This document shows, in pieces, positions 24,157-30,923 of a stretch of 64,000 nt of DNA. This DNA is from DATBRV01 sp036560145 (GTDB lineage: Bacteria > Myxococcota_A > UBA9160 > SMWR01): the NCBI GenBank assembly GCA_036560145.1, contig DATBRV010000105.1, forward strand, positions 14,103-78,102, read 5' to 3'. A program made the position numbers and the translations under genes. The notes beneath the pieces are model-generated. The model was given only the letters and a program-made list of their open reading frames with translations. It was not told where the DNA came from and did not search any database. Every line of letters begins with the position of its first letter. Position 1 is the first letter of the stretch.

Positions 24157-25016
24157 GGAGCGGCGCTGGCCTCCGGCGGAGCGGTCTTCGCCGGCGGCGT
24201 CGCTTCGGCGGCGGGCTCCGGCCGCGTCGGCTCGAGCGCGATCTCGATCCGGCGGTTCTTCTGGCGGCCTTCCGGCGTTTCGTTCGGGGCGATCGGCTCG
24301 TACTCCCCACGCGACACCGAGACCAGCCGGGTGGGGTCGATCTTGCGCTCTTGCAGGAAGCGCACGACACCGCTCGCGCGCGCCCCGGCCAGCTCCCAGT
24401 TCGAGGGGTAGCGCGAAGTCAGGCCGCCGCGGATCGGCACCGAATCGGTGTGTCCGCGCACTTCGATCCGGTGGGGAATCTCCTTGAGGCGCTCCGCGAC
24501 CTTGGCGATGACGGAGCGGCCGGCCTCGTTCAGCTCCGACGAGCCCGAAGCGAACAGCACGTCCTGGGTGAGATTCAGCTGCAATCCCTGGCGAAGCTGC
24601 GAGATCTCGATCTGGCCGGCGGCGACCTCGGACTCGAGATCGGCCACCAGCCCTTCGTAGGTGCCCTTGAGCTGCGCGACCTCCTGGTTGCGCGCCGCCA
24701 GCTCGGCTTCCCGCGCCTGGAGGCTGTCGGTGAGCTCCGCCTTGGCCGTGCGCAGGCCGTTCACGTCGCGGTCGAGGACGGCGTGGGCTTCGCGCAGCGT
24801 CTCCATCTCGTCGATGATCTGCACGCGCTCGGTGCCGAGGCTCTCGTTGGAGGCCTCCAGCAGCTCGACGCGCTCTTCCAGCGCCTTCTTCTCGAGCGTG
24901 AGCGCGTCGCGCTGGCCCTCTACCTCCTGGTAGGCGCCGCGCGAGACGCAGGCGGCGAGCGCCAGCGGCAGCACCGCACTAACGAATCGGGGCCAGGGTG
25001 TGTCGCAACGCTTCAT
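24153..25016 (-). CDS. OmpA-domain lipoprotein with coiled coil
   Basis: Product of 287 residues. A short signal peptide ends in the lipobox LALAAC, so a lipid-anchored outer-membrane protein is expected. Residues about 30-130 form a long heptad-rich coiled coil (QRDALTLEKKALEERVELLEA and on), followed by an OmpA/Pal peptidoglycan-binding domain with FASGSSELNEAG, VRGHTDSVPI, NWELAGARA and the terminal RQKNRRIEIAL. A Pro/Ala tail follows. It overlaps the lon gene by 38 bases, so its translation is coupled. Likely links outer membrane and wall; resembles TolA/Pal-associated or MotB-like proteins but has no membrane-spanning helix. Confidence 0.85.
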   Translation of the reverse strand: MKRCDTPWPRFVSAVLPLALAACVSRGAYQEVEGQRDALTLEKKALEERVELLEASNESLGTERVQIIDEMETLREAHAVLDRDVNGLRTAKAELTDSLQAREAELAARNQEVAQLKGTYEGLVADLESEVAAGQIEISQLRQGLQLNLTQDVLFASGSSELNEAGRSVIAKVAERLKEIPHRIEVRGHTDSVPIRGGLTSRYPSNWELAGARASGVVRFLQERKIDPTRLVSVSRGEYEPIAPNETPEGRQKNRRIEIALEPTRPEPAAEATPPAKTAPPEASAAP

Positions 25017-27408
25017 CGATCATCCCCACATACTGGAGGTCGAGCCCCTCGAGCAGCTCCTTCTGCACTTCTTCGACGTCGCGGCGGTTGCGCTCCGGAA
25101 GCACCACGCGCTCGATGCCGGCGCGCTTGGCGGCCAGCACCTTCTCCTTGATCCCCCCAACGGGTAGCACCTTGCCGCGCAGGGTGATCTCCCCGGTCAT
25201 GGCCACACGCGGATCCGCCGGGCGCCCGGTCAGCAGCGAGGTGAGCGAGGTCACCATCGCGACCCCTGCCGAAGGCCCGTCCTTGGGCACGGCGCCGGAA
25301 GGCACGTGCAGGTGCAGGTCCGATTTCGCAAAGAGCTCCGGGTCGAGGGCATAGTCGCCGGCGTGCGCGCGCAGCCAGGAACGCGCCGCCTCGGCGGATT
25401 CGCGCATCACGTCGCCGAGCGAGCCGGTCAGCTTGAGCTCGCCCTTGCCGGGCATGCGCGTGGATTCGATGAAGAGGATGTCGCCGCCGGAGGGGGTCCA
25501 GGCGAGGCCTGCGGCGACTCCCGGTTGGCCCACCCGTTCGGCGATCTCGGGCTCGTACTTCACGGGTCCGAGCAACGCCCCCAGATCCTCCACGGCGATC
25601 CGCTGCGGGCCGCTCACACCCTCCTCGGCGATCCTGCGAGCGACCTTGCGGGCCAGCGCCGCGATCTCCCGCTCCAGGTTGCGGACGCCGGCCTCGTGCG
25701 TGTAGCTGCGGATCAGCACGCGCAGCGTGTCGTCGGGAATCTCGAAGCCGATCCGGTCGACGCCGTTCTGCTCCTTCTGGCGCGGCACCAGGTAGCGCTT
25801 GGCGATCTCGAGCTTCTCCTCCTCGGTGTAGCCGGGCAGCTCGATCACCTCCATCCGGTCGCGCAGCGCGGCCGGCACGGGATCGATCACGTTCGCGGTG
25901 GCGACGAAGAGCACCTGCGAGAGGTCGAAGGGAACCTCGAGATAGTGGTCGCTGAAGGTCGAGTTCTGCGCGGGGTCGAGCACCTCGAGCAGCGCCGAGG
26001 ACGGATCGCCCCGGAAATCGGAGCCCACCTTGTCCACCTCGTCGAGCACGAAGACCGGATTCCGGGTCCCCGCCCGGCGCATTCCCTGGATGATCCGGCC
26101 CGGCAGCGCGCCGACGTAGGTGCGCCGGTGGCCGCGGATCTCCGCTTCGTCGTGCACCCCGCCCAGCGAGATGCGCTGGAACTCCCGGCCCAGCGCCTTG
26201 GCGATCGAGCGCCCCAGCGAGGTCTTGCCGGTGCCCGGCGGGCCCACGAAGCACAGGATCGGGCCCTTGAGGTCGCGCTTGAGCGAGAGCACCGCGATGT
26301 ACTCGACGATGCGGTCCTTGACCTTCTCGAGACCCCAGTGGTCCTGATCCAGGATCCGGCGCGCCTCCTCGACGTCGAGCCGATCCTGCGACGCCTTCGA
26401 CCAGGGCAGATCCACCATCCATTCCAGGTAGGTCCGGATCACGGAGTGCTCGGCGGCCGCGGTCGGCATCTGCGCCAGCCGATCCAGCTCCCGCCGCGCC
26501 TGCTTCTCGGCCTCTTCGGGCATGCCGGCGGCCGCGATCCGCTGCTCGAGCCGCTGCGCCTCGCTCTCGCCGTCCTCCGATTCGCCCAGCTCCTGGCGGA
26601 TCGCCTCGAGCTGCTGGCGCAGGACGTAGTCGCGCTGCGACTTGCCGATGTCGCTCTGGACCTTCTCGCGGATCTCGCTCTCCACCTTCACCGCGTCGTG
26701 CTCGCGCGCGATCTGATCCAGCACGCGCCGCAGCCGCTGCGGGACGTCGAGCTCCTCGATCAGATCCTGCTTGCCGGCGACGTCGAAGTCGAGGCTCGAG
26801 CCCGCGAGGTCGGCGAGCTTGGAGGGATGGTCGGTGTGGGCGGCGAGCACCTGTAGCTCGTCCGAGAGCCGCGGGCTCTCGGAGACGAGCGAAGCGAACT
26901 GCTGCGCCACGTTGCGCATCAGCGCGAGGGACTCGACGGACCCCAGGTCGCCGGTCTCCTCGAGCACGCGCACGCGGCCGCGCAGGAAGGGCTCCTCGCT
27001 GGTGAACTCGGTGATCTCCGCGCGCGCGACGCCCTGCACCAGCAGCCGGTAGGTGTCGTCCGGGAACTTCACCATCTTCGCGATCCGCATCAGCGTGCCG
27101 ACGCGGTGCACGTCGTCGGCGCCGGGGCTGCCCTCGACGGGGTGCTTGACCGCGACGCAGATCAGCATGCGCTGGGGCGAGACCAGCACCTCTTCGATCA
27201 GCTGCTTCGAGCGCGGCGAGCTCACCAGCAGCGGCGAGAGCAGGTGCGGGAAGAGCACGGTGTTCTTGAGCGGGAGCACCGGCAGGATCGCAGGCACCTC
27301 GTCGCGCGCCGCGGTCTCGTCGCCCGCGCGGCCCACCACGACCGCGGTGCCCGGCGCGGGCTCGCGCCCGGTCGGCTCCACTTCCGCCACCCGCTGTTCG
27401 GATGCCAT
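24979..27408 (-). CDS. lon: Lon ATP-dependent protease, second copy
   Basis: Product of 809 residues. N-terminal LAN domain (PAILPVLPLKNTVLFPHLLSPLLV), coiled-coil linker, AAA+ with Walker A GPPGTGKTSLG and Walker B VFVLDEVDKVG, protease domain with catalytic S713 in PKDGPSAG and Lys in GGIKEKVLAAKRAG. ATG 27408 is preferred (GAGG six bases upstream); a GTG at 27420, overlapping the hsp20 stop, would add four residues. It is the third gene of the dnaK-hsp20-lon unit, so this copy is probably the heat-shock or quality-control Lon, in contrast to the stand-alone copy at 5.1 kb. Confidence 0.96.
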   Translation of the reverse strand: MASEQRVAEVEPTGREPAPGTAVVVGRAGDETAARDEVPAILPVLPLKNTVLFPHLLSPLLVSSPRSKQLIEEVLVSPQRMLICVAVKHPVEGSPGADDVHRVGTLMRIAKMVKFPDDTYRLLVQGVARAEITEFTSEEPFLRGRVRVLEETGDLGSVESLALMRNVAQQFASLVSESPRLSDELQVLAAHTDHPSKLADLAGSSLDFDVAGKQDLIEELDVPQRLRRVLDQIAREHDAVKVESEIREKVQSDIGKSQRDYVLRQQLEAIRQELGESEDGESEAQRLEQRIAAAGMPEEAEKQARRELDRLAQMPTAAAEHSVIRTYLEWMVDLPWSKASQDRLDVEEARRILDQDHWGLEKVKDRIVEYIAVLSLKRDLKGPILCFVGPPGTGKTSLGRSIAKALGREFQRISLGGVHDEAEIRGHRRTYVGALPGRIIQGMRRAGTRNPVFVLDEVDKVGSDFRGDPSSALLEVLDPAQNSTFSDHYLEVPFDLSQVLFVATANVIDPVPAALRDRMEVIELPGYTEEEKLEIAKRYLVPRQKEQNGVDRIGFEIPDDTLRVLIRSYTHEAGVRNLEREIAALARKVARRIAEEGVSGPQRIAVEDLGALLGPVKYEPEIAERVGQPGVAAGLAWTPSGGDILFIESTRMPGKGELKLTGSLGDVMRESAEAARSWLRAHAGDYALDPELFAKSDLHLHVPSGAVPKDGPSAGVAMVTSLTSLLTGRPADPRVAMTGEITLRGKVLPVGGIKEKVLAAKRAGIERVVLPERNRRDVEEVQKELLEGLDLQYVGMIDEALRHTLAPIR

Positions 27409-27416
27409 CGCGCGCC

Positions 27417-27812
27417 TCACGTCTCGAGCTTGACCTGTCGCCGCTGGGGTCCGCGGCGCGGCAGGGTCACGGTGAGAAACCCGTCGCTCAGATGCGCCGA
27501 GACCTTCTCCCGGTCGAAGGGGATCGCGATCCGCAGGCGCCGCTCGAAGGGTCCGGCGGCGATCTCCATCTGGAGCAGCCGCTTCACGTCCGTGCGCTCG
27601 GGAACCCGCCGGATCCCGCTGATGCGAACCTCTTCGCCATCCACCGTCACGCGCAGGTCCTCGCTGCGGATCCCCGCGATCTCGGCGAGCACGACGACCG
27701 CGGCCTCGGTCTCGAACACGTCGATGTCCGGTTGCCAGCGATCGCCGCGCAGGCGATCCGAGAACTCGCCGTACAGCTCCGCGAAGGGGTCGTTGCGCTT
27801 CGGATCGCTCAG
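27417..27812 (-). CDS. Hsp20 small heat-shock protein, probably started at CTG
   Basis: The alpha-crystallin domain is plain: QPDIDVFETEAAVVVLAEIAGI, VRISGIR, FERRLRIAIPFDREKVSAHLSDGFLTVTLPR. The first standard start codon is GTG 27719, which would cut away the conserved first strand. The frame stays open upstream for 31 codons that read like a normal Hsp20 N-terminus (DPFAELYGEF...DRWQPDID). No ATG, GTG or TTG exists there; CTG 27810-27812 overlaps the dnaK stop as CTGA with GAAGAG upstream. I therefore annotate 131 residues with a CTG start, with moderate confidence in the start. The chaperone would hold unfolded clients for DnaK and Lon, its operon neighbours. Confidence 0.8.
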   Translation of the reverse strand: MSDPKRNDPFAELYGEFSDRLRGDRWQPDIDVFETEAAVVVLAEIAGIRSEDLRVTVDGEEVRISGIRRVPERTDVKRLLQMEIAAGPFERRLRIAIPFDREKVSAHLSDGFLTVTLPRRGPQRRQVKLET

Positions 27813-29728
27813 TTGGGTTTCTCTTCGGTGTATTCCACGTCGACGACGTCGTCGCCGTTCTTGGGGCCGCCCGGCGCAGCGCCGGCGTCGCCGGGCGCGC
27901 CGCCCGGGGCCGCGCCGGCCGCCTGCGTCTTGTAGAGCAGCTCGGCGATCTTGTGCATCTCGCGCTCCAGGCGCTGGCGCGCGGCGTCGAGTTTGGCGGC
28001 GTCGCCGGAGTCCAGTTCTTTCTTGCCGTCCTCGATCGCGGACTTCACCGCGGCGGTGTCGCCGTCCGAGAGCTTGGCCGCGTTCTCGGAGAGCGTGCGC
28101 TCGGCCTGGTAGAGCAGCCCGTCGAGGGCGTTGCGCTTCTCCACGCTCTCGCGCTGCGCGCGGTCCTCGCTGGCGTGGGCCTCGGCCTCGCGGATCAGCC
28201 GATCGATTTCGTCTTTGCGCAGCCCGCTGCTGCCCTCGATCCGGATCGACTGCTCGCGACTGCTGGCCTTGTCCTTGGCCGCCACCGAGAGGATGCCGTT
28301 GGCGTCGATGTCGAAGGTGACCTCGACCTGCGGCAGGCCGCGGGGCGCGGGCGGGATGCCGTCCAGGATGAAGCGGCCGAGCGTGCGGTTGCCCGCCGCG
28401 ACCTCGCGCTCGCCCTGGAGCACGTGGATCTCCACCTGCGGCTGGTTGTCGGAGGCGGTCGAGAAGACCTGGCTGCGGCGCGTCGGCACCGTGGTGTTCT
28501 TCTCGATCAGCTTGGTCATCACGCCGCCCAGCGTCTCGATGCCGAGCGAGAGGGGGGTGACGTCCAGCAGCAGCACGTCCTTGACGTCGCCCGAGAGCAC
28601 CCCGCCCTGGACCGCGGCGCCGATCGCCACCACCTCGTCGGGGTTCACGCTCCGGTTCGGCTCCTTGCCGAAGAGCTGCTTGACCTTCTGCTGGACCAGC
28701 GGCATGCGGGTCATGCCGCCGACCAGGATCACCTCGTGGATGTCGGCGGCCGCGAAGCCCGAATCCTTGAGCGCCACGCGGCAGGGCTCGAGGCTGCGGT
28801 CGATCAGGTCCTCGACCAGCTGCTCGAACTTGGCGCGGGTCAGCTTCAGCGTCATGTGCTTCGGCCCGGTCTTGTCCGCCGTGATGTAGGGCAGGTTGAT
28901 GTCGGTGGTGACGGCGCTGGAGAGCTCGACCTTGGCCTTCTCCGCGGCCTCGCGCAGGCGCTGGAGGGCCATCGAATCCTTCGAGAGGTCGATCCCCTGG
29001 TCCTTCTTGAACTCAGCGATCAGGTAGTCGATCAGCCGCTGGTCGAGGTTGTCGCCACCCAGATGCGTGTCACCGTTGGTGGCCTTCACCTCGACCACGT
29101 TCTCGCCCACTTCGAGGATCGAGATGTCGAAGGTGCCGCCGCCGAAGTCGTAGACCGCGATCTTCTCGTCCTTCTTCTTGTCGAGCCCGTAGGCGAGCGC
29201 CGCGGCGGTGGGCTCGTTGATGATGCGCTTGACGTCGAGACCCGCGATCGCGCCGGCGTCCTTGGTGGCCTGGCGCTGGGCATCGTTGAAGTAGGCTGGG
29301 ACGGTGATCACCGCCGCGGTCACCTTCGCGCCCAGATACGCCTCGGCCGCGGCCTTGAGCTTCTGGAGAATCATCGCCGAGATCTCGGGGGGCGTGTGCA
29401 CCTTGTCGCGCACGCGCACGGCGGCGGCGCCCTCCTTGCCCGCGACCACGTCGTAGGGAACCAGCTTGATCTCCTCGGGGACCTCCGCCAGCCGGCGGCC
29501 CATGAAGCGCTTGATCGAGTAGATGGTCGCCTTGGGATTGGTGATCGACTGGCGCTTGGCGATCGCGCCGATCAGGCGCTCGCCTTCGTCGCTGAAGCTC
29601 ACCACGGAGGGGGTGGTGCGGCCGCCCTCTTCGTTCGGGATCACGGTCGGCTGGCCACCCTCCATGATGGCGACCGCCGAGTTCGTGGTCCCGAGGTCGA
29701 TCCCGATCACCTTGCCCGAATCCGCCAT
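27809..29728 (-). CDS. dnaK: molecular chaperone DnaK (Hsp70)
   Basis: Product of 639 residues. ATPase domain signatures: GIDLGTTNSAVA, IYDFGGGTFD (here AVYDFGGGTFDIS) and VGGMTRMPLVQ; the interdomain linker is DVLLLDVTPLSLGIETLGG, the substrate domain follows, and the C-terminal lid ends in a Gly/Ala-rich tail with DVVDVEYTEEK. ATG 29728 has GGAG upstream. Neither grpE nor dnaJ is adjacent, which is unusual for a bacterial dnaK; instead hsp20 and lon follow, the first overlapping by CTGA. Upstream on the minus strand there is a perfect TTGACA (29813-29808) but no clear -10, and no CIRCE element. Confidence 0.98.
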   Translation of the reverse strand: MADSGKVIGIDLGTTNSAVAIMEGGQPTVIPNEEGGRTTPSVVSFSDEGERLIGAIAKRQSITNPKATIYSIKRFMGRRLAEVPEEIKLVPYDVVAGKEGAAAVRVRDKVHTPPEISAMILQKLKAAAEAYLGAKVTAAVITVPAYFNDAQRQATKDAGAIAGLDVKRIINEPTAAALAYGLDKKKDEKIAVYDFGGGTFDISILEVGENVVEVKATNGDTHLGGDNLDQRLIDYLIAEFKKDQGIDLSKDSMALQRLREAAEKAKVELSSAVTTDINLPYITADKTGPKHMTLKLTRAKFEQLVEDLIDRSLEPCRVALKDSGFAAADIHEVILVGGMTRMPLVQQKVKQLFGKEPNRSVNPDEVVAIGAAVQGGVLSGDVKDVLLLDVTPLSLGIETLGGVMTKLIEKNTTVPTRRSQVFSTASDNQPQVEIHVLQGEREVAAGNRTLGRFILDGIPPAPRGLPQVEVTFDIDANGILSVAAKDKASSREQSIRIEGSSGLRKDEIDRLIREAEAHASEDRAQRESVEKRNALDGLLYQAERTLSENAAKLSDGDTAAVKSAIEDGKKELDSGDAAKLDAARQRLEREMHKIAELLYKTQAAGAAPGGAPGDAGAAPGGPKNGDDVVDVEYTEEKPN

Positions 29729-30056
29729 CTGCCTGACTCCTTCCAGGCGCCGCCCCGTCCCGGGGAGACGCGAAAACGAGCCGGAAGGGTGGTCCCGACC
29801 TCCCCCCTGTCAACGCTGGGGGCGGATTCGAACGCTGCTTTGGTAAGCGGTGTCACAAGGTCGCAGGTCGGTCCGCCGATAAGCTGGAAGCTGTCCGCCT
29901 AACTCCTTGGAATCCCGATGGATCCCGTTGAGCGGACCCGCGGGCAGGCTATACTGTGAAGCCTGTTCGCGCGCCCGGCGACTCGCGTGCAAATTCGAGC
30001 TCGCAAGCCAGCCGAGCGAGGGTCCGGGGCGAAGCAGCGCGGGGATCCAACGACGC
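29729..30056. other. divergent intergenic region between dnaK and gspC
   Basis: 328 bases without a gene. It holds the dnaK ribosome site (AAGGAG about seven bases from ATG), a minus-strand TTGACA at 29808-29813 and the plus-strand gspC promoter at 29928-29955. An open frame on the plus strand starts at 29907 but begins upstream of the predicted transcript start and is only the extension of the gspC frame. No inverted repeat of note. Confidence 0.6.
29928..29955 (+). promoter_or_regulatory. sigma-70-type promoter of the type II secretion operon
   Basis: TTGAGC (29928-29933) and TATACT (29950-29955) with a 16-base spacer, the best vegetative promoter in the window. Transcription would begin near 29962, giving a leader of about 95 bases before the gspC ATG at 30057. 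Confidence 0.65.
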
Positions 30057-30917
30057 ATGGCGCGATACCTGAGCTGGCTCGCGAACTCCGTTCTATTCGC
30101 CTTGTGCTGCCTGTTTGCCGCCAAGACGGTGAACGCCGTGATCGGCTCGACGCTGGCGGAGGCGTCGGAGCCGGCCGTGTCGCCGACGGAGACGCAGCTG
30201 GCGACGGCGGCCAGCTGGAATGATCGGCAGGTGATCCTCTCACGCAATCTCTTCAACGCCTCGCTGCTCGCGCCCAGCGCTGGGGCCCCGATCGAGGAGG
30301 ACCTCGAGGCGACCAAGCTCCCGCTCACGCTGCTGGGAACGGTCGCCGCGCTCGAGCCCGAGAACGCCTGGGCTGCGATCGAGGATCGCGAGACCAAGCA
30401 GACCCGGACCGTGCGCGTGAACGACGTGGTGAAGGCGGGAGCCACGGTCCAGCGGATCGAGCGCAAGCGGGTGGTCCTCATCGAGAATGGGTCCCCGCGG
30501 GAACTGGTGTTGGCCGAGGAAGGCGGCGTGCAGCTGGCCGCCGTCGCTCCGACCCCGTCGCGCGGGGCGCCCCGACCCCGCCGCGCCCCCGGGCCGATGG
30601 ACCGCCAGGCGACGCCCCCCGAGGCCCCCCCGCTCGACATCCGCAACCCCGCGACCCTGTTCTCCCAGGCGCGGATCCTGCCGAAATACGAGAACGGTCA
30701 GATGGTCGGCGTCCAGCTGAACGCGATCAAGCCGGGCAGCATGTTCGAGCAGATCGGGATCAAGAACGGGGACGTGATCAAGGAGCTGAACGGGATCAAG
30801 ATCGACAGCCCCGAGCAGAGCGCGAAGATCCTGCTCGAGTTCGTGGACGCCAAGAGCTTCAACGTGGTGGTCGAGAACTCGAACGGCACCCAGAACTTCA
30901 CGTACACGCCGAACTGA
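30057..30917 (+). CDS. gspC: type II secretion inner-membrane protein GspC
   Basis: Product of 286 residues from ATG 30057; the frame extends upstream to 29907 but would begin before the promoter's transcript start. One N-terminal transmembrane helix (LANSVLFALCCLFAAKTV), the homology region (SRNLFNASLL, LLGTVAALEPENAWAAIEDRETKQ, VVLIENGSPREL), a Pro-rich linker and a C-terminal PDZ-like domain (GVQLNAIKPGSMFEQIGIKNGDVIKELNGIKI). GspC joins the inner-membrane platform to the secretin GspD, encoded six bases downstream. Confidence 0.92.
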   Translation: MARYLSWLANSVLFALCCLFAAKTVNAVIGSTLAEASEPAVSPTETQLATAASWNDRQVILSRNLFNASLLAPSAGAPIEEDLEATKLPLTLLGTVAALEPENAWAAIEDRETKQTRTVRVNDVVKAGATVQRIERKRVVLIENGSPRELVLAEEGGVQLAAVAPTPSRGAPRPRRAPGPMDRQATPPEAPPLDIRNPATLFSQARILPKYENGQMVGVQLNAIKPGSMFEQIGIKNGDVIKELNGIKIDSPEQSAKILLEFVDAKSFNVVVENSNGTQNFTYTPN

Positions 30918-30923
30918 GATCCG

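Noticed and set aside
29729..30056. CIRCE/HrcA or sigma-32 control of dnaK
   Set aside because: No TTAGCACTC-type inverted repeat and no good CTTGAA/CCCCAT pair; only an isolated TTGACA.
29907..30056. GspC start at 29907
   Set aside because: It lies upstream of the TATACT box at 29950-29955 and adds a basic, non-conserved stretch before the membrane helix; ATG 30057 fits the family.
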